Part shown: piece after piece, positions 14,367 through 23,088 of the stretch
Layout: every line of letters starts with the position of its first letter
How positions within the stretch are numbered: position 1 is the first letter of the stretch
Origin: Hymenobacter terricola
GTDB taxonomy: Bacteria > Bacteroidota > Bacteroidia > Cytophagales > Hymenobacteraceae
Reading direction: 5' to 3'
NCBI RefSeq assembly: GCF_017921975.2
Contig: NZ_JAGEMO020000101.1
Span: forward strand, 1 to 34,768
DNA length: 34,768 nucleotides
Notes under the pieces: model-generated
The model's database searches: none
What the model was told of the DNA's origin: nothing
The model's input: only the letters and a program-made list of their open reading frames with translations
Program-made: the position numbers and the translations under genes

Positions 14367-16418
14367 ATGCTCCAGCCGGTTGCTGCTACCCGCCCTGCCG
14401 CTTGTACGGTATTGATTGTGGAGGACGAATATATCATTGCCAATGATTTGCGCCTGCTACTACTGGAGGCCGGCTATGGCGTGCTCGGAATTGCCGATTC
14501 GGTGACCGAAGCCCGGCAGCAGCTGGCCCAGCAGTGCCCCGACATGGTCCTGCTCGACATCTATCTCAGGGGCAATGAGACGGGCATCGACCTGGCCGGG
14601 ACGCTGGCCGAAGAAGGCATCCCATTCATTTACCTTTCGGCCAACGACAGCCCTAGCGTGCTCGAAGCCGTCAACGCCACCCAGCCCAGCGGCTATATCG
14701 TAAAGCCTTTTCGGGAAAAGGATGTGCTTACGGCGCTGGAAATTGGGCGCTACCGGCATGCGCACCGAGTGGAAGTGCAGCTGCGCGAGGAAAAAATCCT
14801 TCAAATCGCTCTTTCCGAAGTTCTGGCCCAGTCCCAGCCCTGGCCCGAGAAGCTGTTGCAAGTGGCCCACCTGTTGCAAACGCCTATCGGGTTCGATTTG
14901 ATGGCCGTGCGCTATGAGCATGGCGACGACGTTTTCACTTACCGCTACTACCGCACGGGGTTCGACGAGTACCAGACCCTGGACCAGGAGGCTTTTCTGC
15001 GGCTCCTCAACCTGTCGGCGGCGCACCTGCCCGAGTTGCAGATAGTAACCAACGAGCTCTTCAAGGCTCCCCGCTGCTACAGCCAGGAAGCCTACGCGGT
15101 ACTGTGCCGGCAACACCCGCTTCTCCAAAGCATTGCCAAAACGCTGCGCATGGAGTCGGCCCTGGTCATGCCTGTGGCGATAGGGCAGGATAGCCGCTTT
15201 ATTCTTGCCTTTTTCAGCCGTCAGCCCGACGCCTACCGGGCGCGGCACCTGGCCCTGCTCGACCGTCTGGAGCAGCCCGTGGCCCTGACCCTGGCACGCA
15301 CCCTGGCGTTTGAGGAGGTGGCCCGCCTCAGCGAGCAGCTGCGGCAGGAAAACTCCTACTTGCAGGAGGAGGTGAAGACCACGGCCAACTTCGAGGAAAT
15401 CATCGGCACCAGTCCGGCCCTGCTGCGGGTGTTCAACCACGTGTCGCAGGTGGCTTCTACTGATACTACGGTGCTGATTTTGGGCGAAACCGGTACCGGC
15501 AAGGAGCTATTTGCGCGGGCTATTCACAACTTATCGGCCCGGCGCGACAAGATTTTGGTGAAGCTGAATTGCGCCGCCCTGCCGGCCTCCCTGATTGAGT
15601 CGGAACTGTTCGGGCACGAAAAAGGCGCTTTTACGGGCGCGTACGACCGGCGCATCGGCAAGTTTGAGCTGGCCAGGGGCGGCACCATCTTCCTCGACGA
15701 GATTGGGGAGCTGCCGCCGGAGCTGCAAGCCAAGCTGCTGCGGGTGCTGCAGGAAAAGGAAATTGAGCGGCTGGGCAGCAACACGCCCATCAAAACCGAC
15801 GTGCGGGTGCTGGTGGCCACCAACCGCGAGCTGGAAAAAGAAGTGAGCGCCGGGCGCTTCCGCATGGATTTATATTTCCGGCTGGCGGTGTTTCCGCTCA
15901 CGCTGCCGCCCTTGCGCGAGCGGGCAAGCGACATCCCGGCCCTGGCCAGCTACTTCGCCCAAAAGGCGGCCCGCAACATCGGCCGGGCTTTTAAGGGAAT
16001 AGCCCCCGAAGCATTGGCCGAGCTAGCAGCCTATTCCTGGCCGGGCAATATCCGGGAGCTGGAAAACATTATCGAACAGTCCACCATCGTCGGCGACGGG
16101 CAGTGGCCGCTGGAGCTGGGCCGCTCGCTGGTCAATTCGTTATTCCAGCCGGAATCTACCCGGGCCAACGCGGCCGCGGGCGTGATGGGAACCGGCCCAA
16201 AACCGGCCCAGCCGCCCAAAGACCTGTTGGATGTGAAGCAGATACAGCAGGAAACCGAGCGCGAATACATCCTGAGCATCCTGGTGAAAACCAACGGCCG
16301 GGTGCGGGGCAGCGGCGGGGCGGCCGAGCTGCTGAACCTCAAGCCCACGACGCTGGAATACCGGATGGAAAAGCTGGGGATTCGCAAAACGATTACTTCC
16401 TCTGGGCCGGAGGCGTGA
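14367..16418 (+). CDS. Response regulator: receiver, GAF-like domain, sigma54-activating AAA+ domain, Fis-type HTH
   Basis: The ATG at 14367 gives 683 residues, directly before the receiver domain; the frame is open further upstream but that part is not protein-like. The receiver (about 14-130) carries the phosphoacceptor D64 in MVLLDIYL and K113 in VKPFREKD. A GAF-like region (about 140-315) is followed by a helical linker. The AAA+ domain has Walker A GETGTGKE (373-380), the sigma54-contact loop GAFTGA (420-425) and Walker B GGTIFLDEIG (438-447). A short Fis-like HTH ends the protein (NGRVRGSGGAAELLNLKPTTLEYRMEKLGI). It should activate sigma54 promoters when phosphorylated. The gene for its probable kinase follows after 58 bases. 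A paralogue is encoded at 32441-34426. Confidence 0.93.
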   Translation: MLQPVAATRPAACTVLIVEDEYIIANDLRLLLLEAGYGVLGIADSVTEARQQLAQQCPDMVLLDIYLRGNETGIDLAGTLAEEGIPFIYLSANDSPSVLEAVNATQPSGYIVKPFREKDVLTALEIGRYRHAHRVEVQLREEKILQIALSEVLAQSQPWPEKLLQVAHLLQTPIGFDLMAVRYEHGDDVFTYRYYRTGFDEYQTLDQEAFLRLLNLSAAHLPELQIVTNELFKAPRCYSQEAYAVLCRQHPLLQSIAKTLRMESALVMPVAIGQDSRFILAFFSRQPDAYRARHLALLDRLEQPVALTLARTLAFEEVARLSEQLRQENSYLQEEVKTTANFEEIIGTSPALLRVFNHVSQVASTDTTVLILGETGTGKELFARAIHNLSARRDKILVKLNCAALPASLIESELFGHEKGAFTGAYDRRIGKFELARGGTIFLDEIGELPPELQAKLLRVLQEKEIERLGSNTPIKTDVRVLVATNRELEKEVSAGRFRMDLYFRLAVFPLTLPPLRERASDIPALASYFAQKAARNIGRAFKGIAPEALAELAAYSWPGNIRELENIIEQSTIVGDGQWPLELGRSLVNSLFQPESTRANAAAGVMGTGPKPAQPPKDLLDVKQIQQETEREYILSILVKTNGRVRGSGGAAELLNLKPTTLEYRMEKLGIRKTITSSGPEA

Positions 16419-16476
16419 GCAGGGGCCGCCGGGCGGCCCCGCTTCCCACCGCCCTGTTCTTCGCAGCCACTTTCGT

Positions 16477-18744
16477 ATGCCCCGCGCCCTGCTCGTTTTG
16501 CTGCTGCTGCTGACCGGCGGGGTGCTCGCCGCCGAGCCGCTGTACCCGACGCTGTCCGCCGCTGCCGCCGCCCGCCTGCGCCGGCAGCTCTGGCGCACGC
16601 CCCCCGGCCGGCAGCGCGTGGACCTGCTGCTGCGCCTGAGCGAAAACCTCACCGCTGACTACCTGGGGCTGGGCACTCCACTCGACAGCGCCGGCCCCTA
16701 CGCCCGGCAGGCGGCCCGGCTGAGCCAGCGCCTGGGCTACGCGCGGGGCCAGATTCGGAGCCAATATGCGCTGGGCAACGTCGCGCTCTGCCTCAACCAA
16801 GTGCCCGGGGGAACCCGGCTGCTTGCCCAGGGCCTGGCCCGCAGCCAACAGCTGCCCGACCCGCGCCTGGAGGCCGATGGCTGGTATTACTCGGTGGCGA
16901 CGTACACGTTTTCGGCGGTTGACATGCCGCGCCGTATTGCCTGCCTGCGGCGGGCCCTGGCACTCTACCAGGCCCTCGGCGACGAGGAGCGGGCGGCCTT
17001 CATTCTCAAAGCCATTGCCGACCAGCACCTGACCCAGGGCCGGCTGGACCTGGCCCAGCAGGAGCTGCTGCAGGTATTGGCGCGCTACCGCACCCTGGGC
17101 CGGCCCCACTACACGTACGATTTACTGAATGTGGTGAATGCCAAGGCGGGGAACCTCCAGGAAGCGCTGCGCTACGCGCTGGCGGCCCTCGAAAGCGCCC
17201 AGGCAACGGGCGACACCACGTTCCTAAACCTATTCTACGGCCGGGTAGCCAACCTCTACAACGAGCTGAACCAGCCGACCGATGCCGTGCAATACTGCCG
17301 CATAGCCCTGCGGCGGGCCGAGCGCGAACACGATGCGTCGGACGTCGTCGGCATTGTCAACACGTTGGCCAAAGCCCTCATTAAACTGAAGCAGCCCCAG
17401 CAGGCGCTGGCCCTGGCCCTGGAACAAACCAGAAATTTCCCGGTGACCGATGGCGGTCAAATTGACCGCTGGGAGATGCTGGCCACCTGCTACCTGGCCA
17501 ACCGCCAGTACGCCGCCGCTGAGCGCTCCGAGCTGGAAATAATTAAATTGCTGGCAAACCGGAAAACCCTGGCCGGCAACGGCTCCAAGCTGAGGCGGGC
17601 ATACTCGCTTCTGGGCCAGGTGTACCTGTTGACCAAGCGCTACGACGATGCCCGCCACTACCTGAGCCGGGCCGCGGCGCTGCAATCCGAGGCCAGCATT
17701 TCGGGCCAGGCCCCCACCGAGCGACTCCTGTTCAAGCTCGACTCGGCCCAGGGCCGCTACCTGGCCGCCATTGCCCACCAGCAGCGCTATCAGGTGCTCA
17801 CCGACTCCATTTTTAACGAGCGCAAGAGCAAGCAGATTGCCAATCTGCAAATCCAATACGAAACCCGCAAAAAAGAGCAGGACATGGCCCTCCTCACCAA
17901 GCAAAGCTTGGTGCAGCAAGCCAACCTTAGGCAGCGAGAAGTGCAGCGCAACACCTCGCTGGCGGGGGTATTTATGCTGGCGCTGCTGCTGGGCCTGGGC
18001 TACAACCGCTACCGCCTCAAGCAGCGCAACAACCGGCTGCTGGAGGCCCAGCAAACCGAAATTTCCGCCCAAAACCACTTCCTCGAAAAGCTGCTGACGG
18101 AGAAGAGCGGCTTGCTGGAAGAGAAGGAATGGATGCTGAAGGAAATTCACCACCGGGTGAAAAACAACCTGCAAATCATCGGCAGCCTGCTGCGCTCGCA
18201 AGCGGTATACCTGAAAGACGGCGTGGCCCTGGCCGCCGTGCGCGAGAGCCGCAACCGGGTGCATTCGATGGCCCTTATCCACCAGAAGCTGTACCAGAGC
18301 AACCGCCTGGCGGGGGTGCCGATGGACGCGTATATTCAGGAAATCGTGGACCATCTGCTGGCGTCGTTTGACTGCCAGGGCCTCGTACGGGCCGAACTGA
18401 CTGTGGCGGCCGTGGAGCTGGACGTGGCCCTTGCCGTGCCCGTGGGCCTGATTCTGAACGAAGCCATCACCAATACCCTGAAATATGCCTTTCCAGCGGG
18501 GCGGGGCGGGCGGCTCAGTATCGGGCTGGAGGAGATGCCTGCGACAGGCCATTTCCGGCTCAGCATCTGCGACGACGGGGTGGGCCTGCCGGCCGATTTT
18601 GAGCCCCAGCAGTCCCGTACGCTGGGCCTTGAACTTATCCGGGGCCTGAGCAAGCAGATTGGGGGGCGGTTGGAAGTTGCCAGCGCCCACGGCGTGCAGA
18701 TTAGGCTGGAATTTGACCAGCTGGAACTGGCGCCACGGGGCTAG
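16477..18744 (+). CDS. Sensor histidine kinase: signal peptide, TPR sensor, one membrane helix, HisKA_2/HATPase_c
   Basis: The product has 755 residues. A signal peptide (to about A19) leads to a long periplasmic TPR-like array (about 40-440) of helical pairs such as EALRYALAALESAQATGD. A membrane helix spans about 493-509 (SLAGVFMLALLLGLGYN), then a coiled coil. A HisKA_2-type dimerisation domain carries KEIHHRVKNNLQ (H558/H559) and the conserved ALIHQKLYQS. HATPase_c has LNEAITNTLKYAFP and DDGVGLP. HisKA_2 kinases usually signal to receivers with non-HTH outputs, so pairing with a sigma54 activator is notable. The close paralogue at 30184-32469 is also next to a sigma54 activator. The stimulus is unknown; a peptide or protein partner could bind the TPRs. 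Confidence 0.92.
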   Translation: MPRALLVLLLLLTGGVLAAEPLYPTLSAAAAARLRRQLWRTPPGRQRVDLLLRLSENLTADYLGLGTPLDSAGPYARQAARLSQRLGYARGQIRSQYALGNVALCLNQVPGGTRLLAQGLARSQQLPDPRLEADGWYYSVATYTFSAVDMPRRIACLRRALALYQALGDEERAAFILKAIADQHLTQGRLDLAQQELLQVLARYRTLGRPHYTYDLLNVVNAKAGNLQEALRYALAALESAQATGDTTFLNLFYGRVANLYNELNQPTDAVQYCRIALRRAEREHDASDVVGIVNTLAKALIKLKQPQQALALALEQTRNFPVTDGGQIDRWEMLATCYLANRQYAAAERSELEIIKLLANRKTLAGNGSKLRRAYSLLGQVYLLTKRYDDARHYLSRAAALQSEASISGQAPTERLLFKLDSAQGRYLAAIAHQQRYQVLTDSIFNERKSKQIANLQIQYETRKKEQDMALLTKQSLVQQANLRQREVQRNTSLAGVFMLALLLGLGYNRYRLKQRNNRLLEAQQTEISAQNHFLEKLLTEKSGLLEEKEWMLKEIHHRVKNNLQIIGSLLRSQAVYLKDGVALAAVRESRNRVHSMALIHQKLYQSNRLAGVPMDAYIQEIVDHLLASFDCQGLVRAELTVAAVELDVALAVPVGLILNEAITNTLKYAFPAGRGGRLSIGLEEMPATGHFRLSICDDGVGLPADFEPQQSRTLGLELIRGLSKQIGGRLEVASAHGVQIRLEFDQLELAPRG

Positions 18745-18927
18745 GCAGGTGCCGGAGGCCGAGTGGGTAAGTTTGAGCCGTCGGCAGAATAATCTGTAGT
18801 CGTTCGGGTTTCTCCAAAAAAGCTGGAACTTGACTGGGGCGCCCTAAATGCCCCATCGCATGGACAATTATTTGTTTTTCAGCGATATGTTCAAAATTAT
18901 TATGGGTTAAAAAGCGCCCTGGGGAGG

Positions 18928-18942
18928 TGGCACGGTTTTGCA
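18928..18942 (+). promoter_or_regulatory. Sigma54-like -24/-12 element with a spacer one base short
   Basis: TGGCACG followed by GTT and TTGCA matches both halves of the sigma54 consensus (TGGCACG-N4-TTGCW). The GG-to-GC distance is 9 rather than 10 bases. It lies 53 bases before the hydrolase start at 18996, right after the sigma54-activator/kinase pair. Spacing of this element is normally strict, so function is doubtful. Confidence 0.35.
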
Positions 18943-18995
18943 AACGGCAGGAACGAACCCGCGTGCGGAGGTTCGCTCACCTTATTTCCTGCCCC

Positions 18996-19835
18996 ATGAA
19001 AACCAATCCTTCCCAAACCATCGTGTTTATCACCGGTGCCTTCGTCAGCAGCAGCTGCTGGAACGAATGGAAGACGTTGTTTGAAGGATACGGCTTCACC
19101 TGCCTGGTGCCGGCCTGGCCGTTCAGGGATGCGCCCGTTGTCACCCTGCGCAGCCGGCAGCCCGATGCCCGCGTGGCCTCAATTCGCCTGGCCCAGCTGA
19201 CGGAGTACTACGCGGACATCGTGGCCCAACTACCCGAAAAGCCCATCCTGATTGGCCATTCAATGGGCGGATTGCTGACCCAGCTGCTGCTGCAACGCGA
19301 CCTGGCCACTGCGGGCGTGGCCATTCATTCGGTGGCGCCGCAAGGCGTTATCACGTTCAAATGGTCATTTTACCGGTCGGTGTGGGGGCCGCTGGGCTAC
19401 TTCACGCCGGTGAACGAAACCTTTATGATGTCGTTCCGGCAGTGGCAATACGCGTTTACCAACGGCATGCCGCGGGCGCAGCAGCGCGCGGCCTACGAGC
19501 AGTTTGCCATTCCCGAGTCGAAGCACGTCTCGCGCGATGGCCTGACGGCGGCGGCCAAAATTGACTTTGCGAAGCCCCACGCGCCGCTGCTGTTCCTGGC
19601 TGGCAGCACCGACCACATCATTCCGGCCTCGCTGAACTACTCCAACTACCGGCGCTACCAGCACGCGGGTTCCGTGACGGCCTACCGGGAGCTGCCCGGC
19701 CGCAACCACTTCGTGCTGGGCCAACCCGGCTGGCGCGAAGATGCCTTGTGCATCCTGACCTGGCTGGCCCAGCTAGCCGGGGCAGATGGTGCCGCCGCCG
19801 GGGAGCCGGCCGCGTTGGCAGAAGCCGGGCACTGA
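18996..19835 (+). CDS. Alpha/beta hydrolase
   Basis: The ATG at 18996 gives 279 residues with no signal peptide, so it is cytoplasmic. The alpha/beta-hydrolase triad is visible: nucleophile S89 in IGHSMGG, D206 in AGSTDHIIP and H238 in GRNHFV. The early ITGAF segment supplies the oxyanion region in place of HG. The substrate is not known; the family includes esterases and lactonases often seen in stress regulons. The frame is open upstream to 18927, but the added 23 residues overlap the sigma54-like element and look non-coding. It is the first gene of a plus-strand series running to 26284. Confidence 0.85.
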   Translation: MKTNPSQTIVFITGAFVSSSCWNEWKTLFEGYGFTCLVPAWPFRDAPVVTLRSRQPDARVASIRLAQLTEYYADIVAQLPEKPILIGHSMGGLLTQLLLQRDLATAGVAIHSVAPQGVITFKWSFYRSVWGPLGYFTPVNETFMMSFRQWQYAFTNGMPRAQQRAAYEQFAIPESKHVSRDGLTAAAKIDFAKPHAPLLFLAGSTDHIIPASLNYSNYRRYQHAGSVTAYRELPGRNHFVLGQPGWREDALCILTWLAQLAGADGAAAGEPAALAEAGH

Positions 19836-19908
19836 GCCTACCCCATTCGCCCCCGGCGCGGATAATGCGCAACTGCTCTTCTCCCCACCCCCTACCTGCC
19901 CACGGGCT

Positions 19909-20739
19909 ATGCAGCACTTTCTGGTTCCTACCGATTTTTCGGGCGCCGCTGGGCGGGCCCTGGCCACCGCCGTACAGCTGGCCCGGCCGCTGGCAGCGCG
20001 CATCACCCTGCTGCACGCCGTGGAACTGCCCCCAACGGCTGATGCGGCGCCCGAAGTATTTGTAATGAAGCTACTGCAAGCCGCTAAGGACCACCTGCAA
20101 CACCTGCTGCGCGAGGCCGCTCAACACGCCTGGCAGACTCCTATTCAGGAAATAACGCAGGTGGCCCCGCGCCGGGTGGCGCTGCTGGCCGCCATCGCGC
20201 AGCAGCACCCGGATGTGGTGATAATCGGGGCCACCTGCGGCCGGGGCGGGCGGGCGGGCTCGACCGTGGATTGGCTGGTCCGCATGGCGCCCTGCCCCGT
20301 GCTGGTAGTGCAGGCCCCCCTCGGTCCCGGTCCGGTGCAGACGGTGGTTTTTCCAACGGACTTTTCGGCGCTGGCCCTGCACGCGGGGCCGATGCTGCGC
20401 GGGCTGCAGGTCCTGTTCCCGGTCGCCGTGCTGCACGTATTGCATGTGGCCACCGCCGGGGAGTCCCCGGAAACGCTCCGGGAGCAGCTGGCCCTGCTGG
20501 TGCAGCACCAGGGCTTGGCCGGGTGCGAGCTAGCCGTCGTCACGGCCCCCGATTTGCGCACAGGCATCGCGCAGTTTGTGCAGCACATGCGGGCCGATAT
20601 GCTGGTGCTGCGCGTGGGGGCCGGCGGCATAGGCTGGCTGGGGCCCGGTGATAATCTTCCGGCCGAGGCCGCGCCCACCCTGCCCCCGGTACTGACCTTC
20701 CGGCGGGAAAACGAGCCAGCGGCAGATTACAGCATTTAG
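19909..20739 (+). CDS. Tandem universal stress protein (UspA family)
   Basis: The 276-residue product contains two Usp domains. The first begins FLVPTDFSGAAGRALATAVQLA and has the nucleotide-binding pattern IIGATCGRGG.AGST...V..APCPVLVV (about residues 95-130). The second begins VVFPTDFSALALHAG and lacks the glycine-rich ATP loop, as is common in fused pairs. Such proteins accumulate under starvation, oxidative or respiratory stress in the cytoplasm. The start at 19909 precedes the first Usp strand exactly; the longer open frame from 19786 overlaps the previous gene. It lies 73 bases after the hydrolase gene. Confidence 0.9.
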   Translation: MQHFLVPTDFSGAAGRALATAVQLARPLAARITLLHAVELPPTADAAPEVFVMKLLQAAKDHLQHLLREAAQHAWQTPIQEITQVAPRRVALLAAIAQQHPDVVIIGATCGRGGRAGSTVDWLVRMAPCPVLVVQAPLGPGPVQTVVFPTDFSALALHAGPMLRGLQVLFPVAVLHVLHVATAGESPETLREQLALLVQHQGLAGCELAVVTAPDLRTGIAQFVQHMRADMLVLRVGAGGIGWLGPGDNLPAEAAPTLPPVLTFRRENEPAADYSI

Positions 20740-20888
20740 GCCCCCGCCCCGCACGCTTTTGGCTTAACGCTTACGCCCGGGTATTAACGGGTTTTACACG
20801 CCCCCCACCAGAGTTGCTGAGGCTGGAACCGTGGCCGGGCCGGGCTATCCCCCATTCACTCATTATTCATTTCATCAAAGTCAATCCC

Positions 20889-21707
20889 ATGAAACTTATC
20901 CGCGTGGCCACCTTGCTGGTGGTCGTCTTGCTGAGCGCCCTGGGGGCATGCTCCGACAAAGACAATGACACAACCCCCACCCCCGCGCCCAAAACTTTCG
21001 TGCTGGTGCACGGCGCCTGGCAGGCCCCCTATGCCTGGCAATTTGTGAAGCAGCGGCTGGAACAGCAAGGCCAGCGGGTGCTGGTAGTGGAGCTGCCCGG
21101 CCACGGCGCCGATACCACTCCGCCCGCGACCCTCACCCTCGACGCCTACCGCGACAAAGTGGTGGCCGCCATCACGGCGCAGTCCGACAACGTGATTCTG
21201 GTGGGCCACAGCCTGGGTGGCATGGTGGTGACGGAAGTGGCCGAGCGCATCCCGGCCCGCATCGACAAGCTGGTGTACATCGGGGCCTTTTTGCCGGCCA
21301 ACGGGCAGTCGCTGGTGGCCCTGGCAGCCACCGACAGCACTTCGCAGCTGGGCGCGGCACTGGTGCCCTCGGCCGACCAGCTGACGCTGGATATCCGGCC
21401 CGACCGCCTGGTGCCCGTCTTCATTCAGGATGGGAACGACGCGGCCAAAAAGCTGGTGACGGATAACTACCGCGCCGAACCGGCCATTCCCTTTACCAAC
21501 CCCGTGACCATTACGGCGGCGAATTTCGGCAAAGTGGACAAGTACTACGTGCACACCGCCCTGGACAACGCCGTGGGCCTGCGCCTGCAAAAGCGCATGG
21601 TCGCGGCGGCGGGCATCACCAAAACCTACACGCTCACCAGCAGCCACTGTCCTTTCTTGTCCGTGCCCGACCAGGTGAGCGACGTGCTGCTGGGGCTGGC
21701 CCGGTAA
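20889..21707 (+). CDS. Alpha/beta hydrolase lipoprotein
   Basis: The ATG at 20889 gives 272 residues. A lipoprotein signal ends in SALGAC (C21), followed by a Thr/Pro linker, so the enzyme is anchored in a membrane facing the periplasm or outside. It has HGAW (41-44), nucleophile S108 in VGHSLGG and a late SSHCPFLSVP histidine. This is the pattern of the EstC/hydroxynitrile-lyase-like alpha/beta hydrolases, which act on small esters. It is unlike the hydrolase at 18996 in sequence and in location. The substrate cannot be inferred. Confidence 0.87.
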   Translation: MKLIRVATLLVVVLLSALGACSDKDNDTTPTPAPKTFVLVHGAWQAPYAWQFVKQRLEQQGQRVLVVELPGHGADTTPPATLTLDAYRDKVVAAITAQSDNVILVGHSLGGMVVTEVAERIPARIDKLVYIGAFLPANGQSLVALAATDSTSQLGAALVPSADQLTLDIRPDRLVPVFIQDGNDAAKKLVTDNYRAEPAIPFTNPVTITAANFGKVDKYYVHTALDNAVGLRLQKRMVAAAGITKTYTLTSSHCPFLSVPDQVSDVLLGLAR

Positions 21708-21986
21708 CCGGGCAGCTACCATCCAGCTGAATAACTACGGGGGTTTTGGAGCTACCCCAAATTAGTCCGCTAACTCCGAAAAAACCGGAGTCTGCCATTT
21801 ACCCAACGCGTTGCTAACCAAAGGCGCAGCTGTCCAAAAACGGGTTTTGCACCATGCGGCGGCACATTTTGATTTAGGTTGCTGGCATCGGCTCCCCGGC
21901 ACACGGTTTGGAAATGGGTGCTACGCGGCGCGCAATTCCGCGCTGGTCAGTGCCCTCCATTTCTCAACCTCTTAAACCCCTGACCC
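21708..21986. other. Intergenic region before the catalase-family gene
   Basis: About 280 bases without a gene. A small hairpin ACTCCG-loop-CGGAGT lies near 21775-21793. A CGGCACACGGTTTGG stretch near 21898-21912 loosely resembles a sigma54 element with correct spacing but the wrong -12 dinucleotide (GG instead of GC). Nothing firm can be called. Confidence 0.3.
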
Positions 21987-23024
21987 ATGAAAATCCTGTC
22001 CTTCCCTGCTGGCCGCCGACTCGCCCCGGCTGGTTTTAAGCCGGCGCTGCTCGCCAGCGCGCTCTTCCTCGGTATCGTGCTGCGGGCCAACGCGCAGGAC
22101 GGCAACGCGGGCGTGGAATCGAAAACCGCCGCTACGCCGATTCAGATGGTCGACATGTTCCATTCGGCGTTTGGGGCGCACCACGCCCGCGCCGTGCACA
22201 CGAAGGGCATCATCCTGGAAGGCAGCTTCACGCCGGCGCCCGAGGCCCGCAGCCTGACGCGGGCGCCGCATTTGCAGGGCGCTACGCTGCCCATCATCGT
22301 GCGCTTTTCCGACTTTACCGGCATCCCGGACATTCCCGATACGGTCGGTGCTTCCCGGCCCCGGGGCATGGCCATCAAGTTCCAGCTGCCGGGCAATGCC
22401 TCGACCGACATCGTTGCGCACAGCTTCAACGGCTTCCCGGCGGCTACTACCGACGAATTCAGGAGCCTGCTGCTGGCCATCGGGGCGAGTGGCAGCGGCA
22501 ACGCCGCACCCTTGCAGCAGTTTCTGGCCACGCATCCAGTCGCCAAAACCTTTCTCACCACCCAAAAGCCGCTCACGACCAGTTGGGCCACGCTTAGCTT
22601 CTTTGGGGTCAATGCGTTCAAATTCACCAACAAGGCCGGGCAAGTGCATTTCGTGCGCTACCAGCTGATTCCCGATGCCGGGGAGCATTTCCTGACCAGA
22701 GCCCAGGCCGCAACGGCCGGCCCCGACTACCTGCAAACCGAAATCAAGCAGCGCGTGGCCGAAAAGCCGATTACGTTCAAGCTCTACGCGCAGGTAGCTG
22801 AAAAAGGCGACGCCATCGAAAACCCGTCCGTGGCCTGGCCCGACTCGCGCAAGCGCGTGCTGCTGGGCACGCTGAGCATTAAAAATATGGCCCCCAATAC
22901 GGTAGAGGAAGACAAATCCTTGTTTTTCAATCCCAACAATGTGCCCGATGGCGTGAATGTGGCCGACCCGATGCTGGTGGACCGCGCCCGTTCCTACCCC
23001 ATTTCGGTGGGCGAACGCCAGTAA
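21987..23024 (+). CDS. Catalase-family peroxidase (SrpA-like), exported
   Basis: The 345-residue protein has a signal peptide ending at about ANA (36), so it probably works in the periplasm. The mini-catalase core is recognisable: distal H71 in VHTKG, VRFSDFTG, the SRPRGMAIKF block, and a C-terminal RARSY (R333, Y337) that fits the proximal heme tyrosine. Its length agrees with SrpA-type catalase-related peroxidases, which are shorter than true catalases. It would remove peroxides with heme. The next gene encodes the first enzyme of tetrapyrrole synthesis, which fits a need for heme. Confidence 0.9.
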   Translation: MKILSFPAGRRLAPAGFKPALLASALFLGIVLRANAQDGNAGVESKTAATPIQMVDMFHSAFGAHHARAVHTKGIILEGSFTPAPEARSLTRAPHLQGATLPIIVRFSDFTGIPDIPDTVGASRPRGMAIKFQLPGNASTDIVAHSFNGFPAATTDEFRSLLLAIGASGSGNAAPLQQFLATHPVAKTFLTTQKPLTTSWATLSFFGVNAFKFTNKAGQVHFVRYQLIPDAGEHFLTRAQAATAGPDYLQTEIKQRVAEKPITFKLYAQVAEKGDAIENPSVAWPDSRKRVLLGTLSIKNMAPNTVEEDKSLFFNPNNVPDGVNVADPMLVDRARSYPISVGERQ

Positions 23025-23088
23025 GCCGGGCTCCTCCATTTCGCCGGCAACCTTCAAGTCGTGCCTCTCTTTTTCACCGCCTGGCCTC

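Noticed and set aside
17230..18690. 486-codon minus-strand open frame opposite the first sensor kinase
   Set aside because: The plus strand encodes TPR, HisKA_2 and HATPase domains without interruption; the minus frame is low-complexity and lacks any motif. The same applies to 31258-32535 opposite the second kinase.
21898..21912. Sigma54 promoter before the catalase-family gene
   Set aside because: Spacing is right but the -12 GC is replaced by GG and the -24 part is only partial; too weak to call.
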